Origin: Hymenopus coronatus
Lineage: Eukaryota; Arthropoda; Insecta; Mantodea; Hymenopodidae
Length of the DNA stretch: 64,000 nucleotides
Reading direction: 5' to 3'
Assembly (NCBI GenBank): GCA_030762935.1
Contig: CM060887.1
Span: 7,990,501-8,054,500, forward strand
In this document: positions 1-10,630 of the stretch, piece by piece
How positions within the stretch are numbered: the first letter of the stretch is position 1
How the letters are laid out: each line of letters opens with the position of its first letter
Translations under genes and position numbers: made by a program
Notes under the pieces: model-generated
Database searches by the model: none
Told to the model about the DNA's origin: nothing
The model's input: only the letters and a program-made list of their open reading frames with translations

Positions 1-145
1 TTCATTATGTAACACTGATGAAATGTCAGATGATAGTTTTCTAATTATCAGCATAATAATTAATTATATAAAACTAAGATATGATTGTTGTATTATGTAT
101 GCTCCTAAGTGCATACATGTCACAATTTATAATACATCATTACAG

Positions 146-337
146 GTTTATGAAGAACATGAAAGCGTAGCTTTGACAAAACAGCAGCAATCAGAACCCA
201 TAGATATGGACTACTGTCTGGAAGCATTTACCAAAGAAGAACACCTTGGAGAAGATGAGAAGTATTATTGCTCTAAATGCAGAGAACATCAGCTGGCCAG
301 TAAAAAACTGCAGATCTGGAGATTACCGCCTATTTTG
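146..337 (+). CDS. USP32: USP32 exon: Cys-X-X-Cys finger segment
   Basis: This exon of 64 whole codons opens after a TTACAG acceptor and closes at a GTAAGT donor. It encodes a segment with DYCLEAFTKEE, then YYCSKC and WRLPPIL. The CxxC pair is half of the zinc-ribbon-like insertion of USP catalytic domains, and the final Leu runs straight into the IVHLKRF strand of the next exon. An open frame starts upstream inside the intron, but the acceptor and the homology place the exon start here. Confidence 0.88.
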
Positions 338-429
338 GTAAGTCAAAACCTTCAATTAATAAATATTGAACATTCAGGGAAATTCTGCTATAGTCTCCAT
401 CATGAATGAAGACTGATGTGCAGTAGATA

Positions 430-935
430 AATAAATGACATCAAAGTCACATAGTTTACGGCCAATCAGGTGCAGTCTGTTTCAGAGCAAGTTTGAGAGA
501 ACTTGCCTCCAGTTTACTAGTGAAATTTTGGGTATGTGCACCGTAGAAAGAATTGTAAGTGAAGAAGCTTGTGTTAATGCAGGAGAAAGTATTAAATTTA
601 ATTCTCCTGGAAAAGTTCATAAAAATAATAAACCAACTGACCTTGACAATAGCGACAAGAATTTGTTGCAACAAAACCTTTTTTCTGTGTATGAGAATTG
701 AAAGTTTCCTACTGCGCAAAAGTTTGTGATCAAAATGAAACAAGACACAGGCTTTGAGAGCAGTGAGGCTTCTATGCTGCTCACTTTGAAGAAAATGAGA
801 TTTCGTCACAGGAAATGCCAAGACGGGAGAAAATTAATAATGGAACATAGTGACATCATAGCCGCAAGTGTTTGCATCAACTATCATGTGCTTCCCTCTT
901 TGCTCCGTTTCAAGGAATATGTTGTAACGTAGCTT
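430..935 (+). pseudogene. Tc1/mariner-type transposase N-terminal fragment
   Basis: Two adjacent open segments read like the helix-turn-helix half of an insect IS630/Tc1-type transposase: TVERIVSEE, then FNSPGKVHK, then after a frame break CQDGRKLIMEHSDIIA. The break and the lack of a DDE half show a dead fragment inside the USP32 intron. The assignment rests on motif spacing only. Confidence 0.4.
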
Positions 936-1044
936 TTCCCCTACTTGCGCACCTAATGTCAATTACCACCTTCGTTTCTGATGGTGACTATAAATCCATT
1001 TGTACTTTATATGTCACATAAATGAACATAGTTTCAATTGAAAA

Positions 1045-1520
1045 ATTGATAGTGATGCTTCGTCAAAAATACATGTTTTGAGAGTCCTTGTAAATTGGGA
1101 AAAAAAGCTGTGTGCATATGTGTGCAAACTAAAAAATGAAAATTTGGTTAAGTACCAAACTTAGTATTTAAGTTCAATATCATCCAAGAATGTGACACAA
1201 AGATTTTCAGGAAATCCCCCCACCCAAATTACCCTTACATGATGGATTTTTTTAAATGTTTGATTTTCTCAAAAATGGCTCTAACAATTTTGATTAAAGT
1301 GCCATATGTATATCTTTAATTTTCTGGGAATATCCTCTGAAGTCCTCTTCATTCTGGATGACTTTTGATAACTGGTAAACTGTAAGAGATGCACAAAATC
1401 TTCTACACATAATATGTAGATCTCGTTAAAACACACAATTTATGTGTATTACACTTTATTTATTATGGAGTTAACGGTCTCTGAATTATTCTTTGAATTT
1501 TGGTCTACATTCTCCAATAT
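1045..1520 (+). repeat. Family R copy, forward, partial
   Basis: This matches the middle of the family R consensus (described at the 34.0 kb copy): the 'accaaacttagtatttaagt' block, the C-rich 'atccccccac' block, 'ctcaaaaatggctctaac' and 'gggaatatcctctgaag'. Both termini are missing. Nothing else is seen from here to about 1,785. Confidence 0.7.
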
Positions 1521-1893
1521 TGTTCTTTTCTCAAATGAAATGGTTTTTTTTTCATTCATTTTTCCTGGTCATTTAAATAAAACAGAATTTTAATACCAGT
1601 ACAATTTATCTCAAATCTGTACCATGTTTCCATTTAAAAATCTGAAATTTACCCCCAACTCCACTGAGGTGCTGGCCCCTTATGCTGTCTGGAGAGTAAC
1701 AAAAAGTTTTCTTTTAACTTTGTTGAACCATTTAAAATTTATGGCCAATGTTTCAGACTTTTTGTACAACCTTTTTTACATGTACAGGGTGATTCAGGAA
1801 TACTTTTACAACATTTAGGAATGCAATTTGAAATTTAGTTGAGTCGATTTTGTAACACTACATCACTTACTTTTTCATTTCGGAAAACATGTT

Positions 1894-2606
1894 TCAGAAG
1901 CCATGTGCTTCCATTGTCAATTCCTTTGGTCGACTGCCGGCATCGCTTGCTGTGGTGGTTGTCTCTGTCCCTGGTGGTGGTTTGATGAACCTCTGAATGA
2001 GTAGATCGCCTGGCGGGATTTCAAAATTGGAAACCCGGTTCTTGTTTTTCCAAATATATATGTTTTCCCAAACTTTTAATTCTGTCTTCCTTGTGATGTT
2101 TTTGAGGATTTTTGGGCTTCTATTTATAGTGTGTTTCTCTTTCCAAAAATGCCAAGCTACTGCAGATTTGTCTTCTTGTTTGAGTTTAATATTTCTGTGG
2201 TGTTCTTTTGCCCTTGTTTTTATATTTCTTTTTGTTTGGCTGATGTAGATTTTTTCACAGTCATTACAGCTGAACTGATATATTCCTGGTTTGTTTTCTT
2301 GTGGGATATCATCTTTTAATTTAGAATTTAAAATGTTTTTTATAGAGTAATTGTTTTTAGGGGCTAGAATGATGTTATGTCGTTTGAAGATCCTCTGGAA
2401 TTTGTAGAAAGTTGTAGGGTGGTATGTAAACTTCTTGTAGATCTTGTTTTCTTTCTGGTTATGAGTGAGTGTGCTGACTTCTTTAATTCTCTTTCTATTT
2501 TTGGCCTTATTAACTTTTTTGTACACCAGTTCTGCCCGAAATCCATTCTCTGTAGCTATGTCCAATATTTTAGTAAGTTCACATTGGTATTCTGTTTTGC
2601 CCATTG
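1894..2606 (-). pseudogene. GIY-YIG domain, PLE-1 left arm
   Basis: The inverted arm keeps an open frame through the linker and GIY-YIG-like domain, ending MEAHGF. It differs from the right arm by at least one residue (AVAWHF here, AVSWHF there). Without an attached RT it is not a complete gene. The first catalytic Tyr motif reads GIY and the second YIS instead of YIG. Confidence 0.75.
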
Positions 2607-3563
2607 CTAGAAGATGCACTAAAACTCCTAAATATGCAAGAAAAGTCTATAAAGTTCACAATGGAGAAGGAATGTGATGGACAACTACCATTCCTCGACC
2701 TAAAAATCATCAAAATTAATAATCACCTTACATTTGGCATCTACAGAAAACCTACCCACACCAACAGCTATATAAAACAAAAGAGTTACAATCCCATTCC
2801 CCATCAGCATGCTTTACTCAACAGCCTTACACACAGATTGGTAAATGTACCAATGGGCAAAACAGAATACCAATGTGAACTTACTAAAATATTGGACATA
2901 GCTACAGAGAATGGATTTCGGGCAGAACTGGTGTACAAAAAAGTTAATAAGGCCAAAAATAGAAAGAGAATTAAAGAAGTCAGCACACTCACTCATAACC
3001 AGAAAGAAAACAAGATCTACAAGAAGTTTACATACCACCCTACAACTTTCTACAAATTCCAGAGGATCTTCAAACGACATAACATCATTCTAGCCCCTAA
3101 AAACAATTACTCTATAAAAAACATTTTAAATTCTAAATTAAAAGATGATATCCCACAAGAAAACAAACCAGGAATATATCAGTTCAGCTGTAATGACTGT
3201 GAAAAAATCTACATCAGCCAAACAAAAAGAAATATAAAAACAAGGGCAAAAGAACACCACAGAAATATTAAACTCAAACAAGAAGACAAATCTGCAGTAT
3301 CTTGGCATTTTTGGAAAGAGAAACATACTATAAATAGAAGCCCAAAAATCCTCAAAAACATCACAAGGAAGACAGAATTAAAAGTTTGGGAAAACATATA
3401 TATTTGGAAAAACAAGAACCGGGTTTCCAATTTTGAAATCCCGCCAGGCGATCTACTCATTCAGAGGTTCATCAAACCACCACCAGGGACAGAGACAACC
3501 ACCACAGCAAGCGATGCCGGCAGTCGACCAAAGGAATTGACAATGGAAGCACATGGCTTCTGA
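2604..3563 (+). pseudogene. PLE-1 RT thumb and GIY-YIG domain
   Basis: This 319-residue open frame starts within the RT thumb (FLDLKII, YRKPTHTNSY at about residues 30-55) and runs to GIY-YIG. The RT palm with its aspartates is absent, so it cannot be an active polymerase. The frame is uninterrupted, which suggests a fairly recent insertion. Confidence 0.8.
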
Positions 3564-3566
3564 AAC
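3537..3566 (+). other. Terminal stem-loop of PLE-1 (hammerhead-like)
   Basis: TTGACAATG is followed by stem GAAGC (3546-3550), loop ACATG, stem GCTTC (3556-3560) and TGAAAC. It overlaps the ORF end and stop codon. The same element recurs inverted near 1887-1916 and in PLE-1b. Its layout matches the PLE-3, PLE-4 and PLE-5 ends, whose stems differ but still pair. Confidence 0.5.
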
Positions 3567-3633
3567 ATGTTTTCCGAAATAAAAAAGTAAGTGATGTAGT
3601 GTTACAAAATCGACTCAACTAAATTTCAAATTG

Positions 3634-4525
3634 TTAAAACACATCACTGTCTCAAAGTCCACCATATATCAGGATATTTAGGAATTGGATTCATTACATC
3701 AAAACAAGAAAATAGGTTCATATAAACATATGCTCTAAAATGCTTCATTTTTGCCATATCAATATTTTAATGAAAGTCATTTTCAGTGGCTTTCCAGGTT
3801 CAACCAAATAACTTCATTTGTTAAGCACTCAGTCATAGAAGGCTTTGACTCATGTTACCCTGCAGAGTTGGCCTTGTGTTGCCATGGCAACTTGTTAACA
3901 TTTATCAGCATGCCTTACAAGTGTTGTCTACAGGGACTTCATTCAGAACACTCCCAAACTTATTAGAAAATGTGTCTCTGCTTGTGGTTTTAGAATGATG
4001 CTCTAGCACATTTGAGTCTCATTGTTTGAGATTGGTAGAAAAGTACCAGTTCCATGGCCTGCATGTTCCCTGACCTCAATCTTTTGGGGACACCTTAGAT
4101 AATTGGTTTATACTGCAAACATCCCAGATGAAGAAACTCTTAATCTATGTGTCATGGAAGCCTGCAAAATCATACAACTTGACTGGGAGTATTTGACATG
4201 AGTGCACATCTAGATGCAAGAGGAAGACATTTGGATCATTTCCTATAAGTGGTGTTTGTGTGAAACACCACCTATCAAGCTGACAACGTCAAAAATAGAA
4301 TAAAGTGTCACTTTAAAATGTTTTGATTAATGGCATTTTGAACTTCAATACATCGAGAATGAATGCATTTGGGACATGTGTTTATTGAATATTTTTCCTT
4401 GTTTTGATTTAAGGAACCTGTCCCCAAACTTTGTAAAAGTATTTTTGAATCAGTCTATATTAACTTTGACATAAATGAAGTTATTACTGATATATGGTGG
4501 ACTTTGAGACAGTGATGTGTTTTAA
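3634..4525 (+). mobile_element. Mariner/Tc1-superfamily element with 39-bp inverted repeats
   Basis: Inverted repeats 3634-3672 and 4487-4525 (containing 'catcactgtctcaaagtcca') bound about 890 bp. The interior keeps a decayed transposase C-terminus on +: PWPACSL (from the PDL-containing motif before the last catalytic residue), FWGHL, IPDEETL and a 'GRHLDHFL'-like ending with frame breaks. It is flanked on both sides by inverted PLE ends, so it separates PLE-1 from PLE-1b. Confidence 0.65.
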
Positions 4526-5075
4526 CAATTGAAAATTAGTTGAGTCGATTTTGTAACACTACATACTTACTTTTTATTTCGGAAAACATGTTTCAGAAGC
4601 CATATGCTTCCAATGTCAATTACCTTGGTCGACTGCCAGCATTGCTTGCTGTGGTGGTTGTCTCAGTCCCCAGTGGTGGTTTGATGAACCTCTATATCAG
4701 TAGGTCGCCTGGCAGGATTTCAAAATTGAAAATGCGGGTCAATGTTTTTCCAAATATATATATGTTTTCCCAAACTTTTAATTCTGTCTTCCTTGTAATG
4801 TTTTTGAGCATTTTTGGGCTTCTATTTATGGTGTGCTTCTTTTTCCAAAAATGCTAACAAGAACCACATTTTCAATTTTGAAATCCCGCCAGGCGACCCA
4901 CTGATACAGAGGTTCATTAAAACAACACCAGGAATAGTGACAACCACCACAGCAAGCAATGTCATCAGTCGACCAAAGGAATTGACAATGGAAGCACATG
5001 GCTTCTGAAACATGTTTTCCAAAATAAAAAATAAATGATGTAGTGTTACAAAATCCACTCAACTAATTTTCAATA
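4526..5075. mobile_element. PLE-1b: head-to-head PLE 3' ends
   Basis: 4526-4858 is a - strand copy of the PLE-1 3' end, and 4858-5075 is a + strand copy beginning at the NFEIPPGD part of the GIY-YIG tail. Together they make a small hairpin-like insertion with no RT. Both halves keep the terminal stem-loop (GAAGC/GCTTC). Confidence 0.7.
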
Positions 5076-5198
5076 AATTAAGTTAATTAATTTATTTTTA
5101 GCAGCATTTATGTTTTCATATGATTTGCTGTGTTTTTGTAAGTTTATAAGAATTCAGTAAATCCAAATACTTACAACTCTGAACTTTTTTGTTTTCAG

Positions 5199-5493
5199 AT
5201 TGTTCACCTCAAAAGGTTCCAGTATGTAAATGGTAAATGGGTGAAATCCCAAAAAGTAGTTAATTTTCCCTTCAAAGACTTTGACCCAACTGCGTACCTA
5301 GCATCTGTTCCAAAACATACTGTAGTGAGGCATAGAGAATTGCAGAGGCTAAAAGTGAAGGATAGTGACTTTGTTAAATCTTCGCATCCGCCTCTTAACG
5401 GTGGGCAGGAAGCAATTAAGGTGCCTGAGGAAGATATGGCAGATACCCATCAAGAAGAGGACGCACAAGAAGAGGATGACACTATTTCACTGA
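5199..5493 (+). CDS. USP32: USP32 exon: LKRF strand and acidic linker
   Basis: The exon starts after GTTTTCAG and ends before GTAAGTA, giving 98 codons plus one base (phase 1). It opens with IVHLKRFQYVNGKWVKSQK, the USP core strand that precedes the substrate-binding loop. It then passes into a charged linker with Glu/Asp-rich stretches near its end. In vertebrate USP32 this linker is several hundred residues long and Ser-rich; here the next exon with a compatible phase returns almost directly to conserved sequence. Confidence 0.88.
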
Positions 5494-5514
5494 GTAAGTA
5501 TTGAAAATCATAAG

Positions 5515-5730
5515 CATTCCATAATGTTGCATTCACATAACTTTCTCTACCTGTTCTGCAAGTAATTCATATACAAGATTATTTTTCTATCTACATCATG
5601 CTAATCGAGCTAAACATTAGTGGTCTTATTAGTAGCTTCCTTGTAAGTATATGAGAAATAAGGGACTGCACTAGGCTAAAGAGATAGTCAAATCTTCTAA
5701 AAGCTGGTTGATATCTGAACAATTGAAGTT
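5515..5730 (-). repeat. Family R copy, reverse, terminal fragment
   Basis: Begins with 'cattcacataactttctcta' and continues through the 'gcttccttgtaagta' block, the right-hand 200 bp of family R in reverse orientation. It sits 20 bp after the USP32 exon ending at 5493. Confidence 0.65.
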
Positions 5731-5860
5731 AGTTTGAAATAATTTTGCAAATATGCAAAGAAGCTTGTAACAGTGATGTAATTAGTATTAATTTTAAAGA
5801 ACTTGAGTCGGTTTTTGAAACACAAACATCACTTGCTAATTACTTACCGAGACTGGTTTT

Positions 5861-5876
5861 GAGAACCCTTGTTCTC
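5861..5876 (-). other. Terminal stem-loop of PLE-3 inverted arm
   Basis: On the - strand GTTGAAAAT precedes a perfect 6-bp stem GAGAAC / GTTCTC with loop AAGG, followed by AAAACC. This is the same layout as the PLE-1 and PLE-4 ends with a different stem sequence. Confidence 0.45.
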
Positions 5877-5994
5877 ATTTTCAACCCTTAATTCTGACAA
5901 AATCTGCTTTGTTGGGATCAATGGGGAATCCTATGTCACCACTTCTAGCCGACTTACTTGAGACACATATCACTGAGGCATTTCCGCATATATA

Positions 5995-6758
5995 CAGGGT
6001 GTTAATGAACTGCACCAAAATAATTTGCGAGATTGTGCACGTGATTGGTATAAGTAATTTGAGATCGGCAATGCTTGGTCCCCAGATAAACATAACACAG
6101 CTACATAACGTTAAACGTGTGGGTATCAGGTGCTGATAGCTCCGTGTTAAAGCAAAGCAGGTTGAAAAAGTGGCTTAGAATGTCTTTAAAACTGCTGCCC
6201 AAATATAGAAACAATTTTTAGCAGCTCATTACTAGCGTTCTCAAGATCTAATGTTGCAAAAATCTGTAAAATCACGAACTAATTGCTTGACAGTGCGACA
6301 CTGAGCATTCCTTAACTACATTCTTGAGTTATGCAGCCTACTCTGGAGGCGTTTTTTCAACTGCTCTGGTGGTTTAATGCATAATGCGGGAAGCTGCTAT
6401 CCCAAAGGTCATGAGTTCGATTCCTGTCGTAGAGTAAATGTTTTTATATTTATTTTTTTCATTCCAGACGAAGTGCTGCGATACATGAACGAGACCCGAA
6501 CTCGGAAACTATCTTTTACTTGAAAGCCAGTATCATAACCACTACGCTAGAGAAGTATGCTGTAATATGTCCCTTTGTTTTTTGTGTTATGCTCTTGAAT
6601 GGTTGATAAATTAGCCAGTGGCGTACTGGCACTTCAGAGACTTATAGCCGTCACTTTGAAATTTCAATAAACTGGCCATAAGTCTCCTATCTCAAATTAC
6701 TTATTTAAGTAATCTACATATTCTGTGAAAATATTTCAGTATAGTTCCTAACACCCTG
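5995..6758. mobile_element. MITE with CAGGGTGTTA inverted ends, inside PLE-3
   Basis: CAGGGTGTTA...GAACT at the left is matched inverted by AGTTCCTAACACCCTG at the right. Each end is flanked by TA, as expected of a Tc1/mariner-type target duplication. No transposase is readable in its 764 bp. A tRNA-like segment lies at 6375-6440. Confidence 0.65.
6375..6440 (+). repeat. tRNA-like SINE head
   Basis: TGGTTTAATGC resembles a pol III box A, and GAGTTCGATTCC about 35 bp downstream is a good box B. No clover-leaf ends or CCA-proximal pairing are seen, so this is a tRNA-derived repeat and not a tRNA gene. Confidence 0.45.
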
Positions 6759-7639
6759 TATACAAAAACTGGTATAGTGTGTGCATGACACCATCACTAT
6801 AGTTCCAGAAAAAGTCATAAAGAATGCAATCAAACTCCTCAATATGCAAAACAAATAAATTCAGTTCACCTTAGAGATCAAACAGGAAGGATGCATACCA
6901 TTCCTGAACTTCAAAATAATCAGAACAGAAAAACATAATTTAGGATTTGGAGTTCATAGAAAATCCACAAATACAGATAACCACATAAAGCATGATAGCT
7001 ACAACCCACAACACACCAATGTGCAGTCCTGAACAGTCTGGACGTATAGATTAGTATACATTTCCATGGAGAATAGAGAATACCAACAAACACTCCAAAT
7101 ACCTACCAACGACGACTTCCTAGAAAGTGCAATAGACAAGAGAATGCACAAATACAAATAACTGAATCACTTTACACACATAACCACCCTACAGAACCCC
7201 TGTGACCAATCTCAGTTCAGAAGATGTTACATATCATTCTTGGACATACATACTTCGGAAAATCTTCAAGAATTATAACATCAACTTAGCTCCAGAACAC
7301 AACTACAGCATTTAGAAGCTGTTTTGGAAAAAATAAAAAGATCCTATTCCAATAAGCAAAACACATGGAATTTATGAAATTAAATGCTCTAACTGTAATC
7401 TAGTATAAATGGAAGGACAAAAAAGAAGTTTGGAAACCAGATTAAAGGAACATGTAAAATACAAACAAATAGAAAAATCAGCAGTTGCCCATCATTTCTG
7501 GTTATCAGGACATGAAATCACACCCAATATAAAACTTAAAACCAGCTTATAAACACACAGATATGGAAGTCCGGGAGAAGATCTTCATCATGAAGAAAAA
7601 TAATCATGTCACGACTAAAGTTTGGTGACTAGGGAAATA

Positions 7640-8300
7640 GCTAATTTGGAATTTAGGACAGGGTAGCAATAACATAACGCTTGGCTTAGCAATAACAATA
7701 TAATGAAGAACTTGTACATATTTCTAATGTTTGATTTACAAACAAAGGGGCTTTATAAGTTAAATACTGACACCATTATTATGATTGAGTTGGATAGTAA
7801 CTCGTAGGTCTTACCTTGAGAGATGTGTCGACAATGAGCGAGTGGTTGAATCCGGGGATGCCACGCCAGAATCATGTGCCAACTGGAGAGAGAAATAGCC
7901 CTAGAGTCAGCGCTCACCTCTAGTTACATAGTTTTTAAGCATTTCCAGAAGTGCTTTGCAACATGGCAAGGTAGTACCAAATATAACCTGCCTCGCCCTA
8001 ATTTCAAATTGAAGCAGCCAATCAGCATAGTGCATTTGTATCATTCCAGAACATTCTGTAAGCAGGAACAGAGCTCCATGTTGCTCTGTACAACTCTGCA
8101 CGTAGACCAGGGGAAGTTGACATCATTGTAATTTCCACAATTTGCCAGCAGAAAGAAGAGACCACAATCTTCCTGTTATTTACTGCTTCTGTAAAATGAA
8201 ATTCCAATTAAATCTTGAACGTCCTGAATAAAATATTCTCAAAATAATATAAGTTACATCACTCGACAATCACGCATCTGACAATATTATGAATTTTGAT
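7640..8300. other. Unidentified insertion between PLE-3 pieces
   Basis: The PLE-3 coding trace stops at about 7620 and resumes at 8307. The 660 bp between them shows no PLE similarity, no clear inverted ends and no convincing coding sequence. It is probably another decayed insertion. Confidence 0.35.
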
Positions 8301-8554
8301 TTACAGCTATATGGTAACCTCTGGAAGTTCATAGATCCAGCACCAAATGCCTCCTCAAATTATGCACCTCCACTCTCATCATTGACACCAACAAAGCAAG
8401 AAACAAGTGTTCCAAAAAACGGTCCTATTAAATAATTACTAAGCGATGTTTATGTTACAAAAACTGACTCAAATTCTTTTAAATTAATTGAAGTTAGGTT
8501 CACCATGCATTTCCAGAAATACAAAAGAGAGATGAAACGAATCCATTTGAGAAG

Positions 8555-9014
8555 ATGTATAATTCAAAATTAAAACCAATAACAAGGAATATCTCTGAAA
8601 CATCAACTCCCTTCACAAAAATGCATATGACATGAATTAAGTGTTTTCACAAGATCTATATTTCTTGTGTTGTAAGTTTTTGTCTATCCCTTAGGTTTAC
8701 CAGTTATGCAAAATTCAGAAAAATTCATCCAGAATAAAGAGGCCTTCAGAGGATATTCCCAGAAAATTCAAGATATACGTTTTATTTGTCATGTAAATAT
8801 CTTATATATACAATATTTTGATCAAAATCGTTAGACCCATTTTTGAGAAAATCAAAATTTCCAGAAATGTTTCCATATGAAGGTTGGTTGGAATGGGGGG
8901 ATTTTCTTGAAAATCTTTGTGCCACATTCTCAGAAGTTATGCTAAACTTAAATACCAAGCTTTTCGATGCTGTCCACAGATGCACGCACGCACTCACTCA
9001 CACGCACTCACTCA

Positions 9015-9049
<35 letters not shown>

Positions 9050-9235
9050 CACCCCCCCCCCCCCACACACACACACATGCACACACACAAACCCTTGATC
9101 TAAAACTACTTTATTTTTGTTTGGAGTCCCAAAACATGTATTTCTAGTGAAATCTCAATATGAATTTTTGGCTGGAATACAATACTTTCTCTAAATACTA
9201 TGCACATAGTTATGTGTAGAGAAAGTAAAAAAGCT
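8555..9235 (-). repeat. Family R copy, reverse, nearly complete 5' half
   Basis: Reverse-oriented family R, ending in the hairpin terminus (ACTATG...CATAGT plus 'gtgtagagaaagtaaaaa') near 9235. Its internal 'cacagacacaca' site has grown into the (CA)n tract at about 8990-9085, which includes a run of C. Confidence 0.75.
8990..9090. repeat. (CA)n microsatellite with poly(C) interruption
   Basis: CACT and CA repeats, then a run of eleven or more C, then more CA. It lies at the family R internal position where other copies also carry simple repeats. Confidence 0.95.
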
Positions 9236-9259
9236 CCAATATAAAAAAAAAACTTTTCT

Positions 9260-9715
9260 TTTCTGAGAATTTTTTTATTTTTTATTTATTGCACTGAAAA
9301 ATTTGATACTGAGCTCCTAAAAAAAGAAAGCATTTTTACTTTCTTTACACATACTATGTACATAGTGTATAGAGAAGGTATTGTATTCCACCCAAAAATT
9401 TGATGCTGAGATTTCACCAGAAATACATGTTCCAAAAAAAAACAAAACATTTTTACTTTCTCTACACGCACTATGTGCATAGTGTATAGAAAAAGTATTG
9501 TATTCCACCTAGAAATTTGATACTGAGGTTTCACCAGAAATACATGTTTTAGGGTCCCCCCTAAAAAGTTTTTACTTTCTGTACGCATACTATGTACATA
9601 GTGTATAGAAAAGGTATTGCATTCCACCTGGAAATTTGTAACCAAGATTTTACTGGAATTGCACGTTTTAGGGTCCTCCATAAGAAAGAATTTTTACTTT
9701 CTCTACACATATCAG
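9260..9715 (+). repeat. Tandem array of family R hairpin ends
   Basis: Three consecutive units of about 120 bp and a fourth partial unit each begin with a 'ttttactttctctacac'-type motif, contain the ACTATGTACATAGT palindrome and end with the 'tttcaccagaaatacatgtt' block. Only the first ~120 bp of family R is repeated. Confidence 0.8.
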
Positions 9716-9769
9716 AATCATTATATCAACATATAATGAAAAAATTAAAGAAGATAATGCATTACAGAC

Positions 9770-10020
9770 GTAAGGAAAACCATGGGAAAATTCATGTAAT
9801 AACACGACCAGAATCACTACATTACCAAGAAAACCCCCTGTAACAACTTTTTGACTCCTAACAGGCCATGACTGTCTCAATAAACATTTATTCAGGATTG
9901 GTGTTGTGAGATCTCCTCTGTGTCCTTTGTGTACACTTAAAGAAGATATGGATGGAAATGACCTACTGTACTGCCCAACCTTTAGTCAACATGATAATAT
10001 AGCATCAAAATGCTAGAATG
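9770..10020 (+). pseudogene. LINE reverse transcriptase C-terminal fragment
   Basis: LTGHDCLNKHLFRIGV, then PLCPLC, then LLYCPTF is the Cys-rich C-terminal signature of many non-LTR retrotransposon ORF2 proteins. Only this tail is recognisable. From here to the USP32 exon at 10458 I see nothing else. Confidence 0.55.
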
Positions 10021-10457
10021 CAAGAGAGTGAATGGCTTCACTGCCAACTGCTCAACGTTAGACAGCAACCAATCAACCACATTTCAACATTATCAGAATT
10101 TTCTATCTCTGAGGTGGTCTCTGTTCCAGTTAGCTCAACTAATAATATGTGCTATATTAGATCAAGATGTCATTTATGTGACAAGCAAAATCATTTAATT
10201 ACTTATGTTTTATTATATTTTACATTTTATAAGTGTTTCTGTGACAATTTAGTGTTTAAACTATCTTCTTTATTTGATGAAGGCTTTATTTTACAGTGCA
10301 AACTATTCACTCTTCAAAAATGTTCTTTCAAACATATGTATTAATTCAGATTCACAAGCTTTTGTAGTAAATGGAATATCTATCTTTGTTATGTTAAGCT
10401 TCTAAGAATAAATTATTGAAATCAAAATTTTGTGTTAATGAGAAGGTAGAAGCCTAG

Positions 10458-10630
10458 TGAATGGTGATATTCCAAACCTGCGGTTGTCTGTGTTGGCTCG
10501 AGAGCGACTGGAATCCACTTCGTTAGTTCGAACCCCTGTAACTGACGGTGCTCTTCAAGACTTTCATCAACACAGACTGATGGAGGGCACTGACCCCTTT
10601 GACCTGAAATATCACCTGTATGCAATAGTG
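10458..10630 (+). CDS. USP32: USP32 exon: linker to YAIV strand
   Basis: The exon supplies two bases plus 57 codons and ends at GTG|GTAAGT. It contains LARERLESTSL and ends FDLKYHLYAIV, the strand just before the USP His box (compare YNLYAISCHSG in the vertebrate protein). The acceptor CCTAG is weak, with no clear pyrimidine tract. It is still the only nearby AG that fits the incoming phase-1 junction without a stop, so the 5' edge is less certain than the 3' edge. Confidence 0.78.

Larger units (their letters stand above)
1824..3633 (+). mobile_element. Penelope-like element PLE-1, 5'-truncated, inverted arms
   Basis: A 5'-truncated PLE. The right part encodes, on +, the end of the reverse transcriptase (FLDLKII, then YRKPTHTNSY) and a GIY-YIG nuclease-type domain (GIYQFSCNDCEKIYISQTK). 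The left part, 1824-2606, is the reverse complement of 2851-3633. The arms are both 783 bp and nearly identical. An inverted 3' arm joined to a truncated body is a known PLE layout. The stretch 2607-2850 is the single-copy hinge. Confidence 0.85.
5780..8500 (+). mobile_element. Penelope-like element PLE-3, degenerate, interrupted
   Basis: Pieces of one PLE read in order on +. An inverted end with stem-loop comes first (5780-5885). Next is the RT motif MGNPMSPLLADL (5915-5990). A frameshifted YVDD region follows after an inserted MITE (about 6765). The thumb then contains HRKSTNTDNH, followed by a decayed GIY-YIG domain (HGIYEIKCSNCN, about 7370). A C-terminal tail (8307-8430) and the non-coding end close it. 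Stops and shifts are frequent, so this copy is older than PLE-1. Confidence 0.7.

Noticed and set aside
6375..6440. tRNA gene
   Set aside because: It has box A/B-like motifs only; no acceptor stem pairing is visible. The same applies to the heads at 35.6, 41.1 and 61.95 kb.
8307..8430. Open frame after a TTACAG acceptor (FIDPAPNASSNYAPPL) as a USP32 linker exon
   Set aside because: It does not fit the incoming phase and ends in a stop with no donor. Its plan and the following 'gcgatgtttatgttacaaaa' match the C-terminus and end of a PLE.
9260..9715. CRISPR-like array
   Set aside because: The repeated units are about 120 bp transposon ends, not short repeats with unique spacers, and the sequence is eukaryotic.
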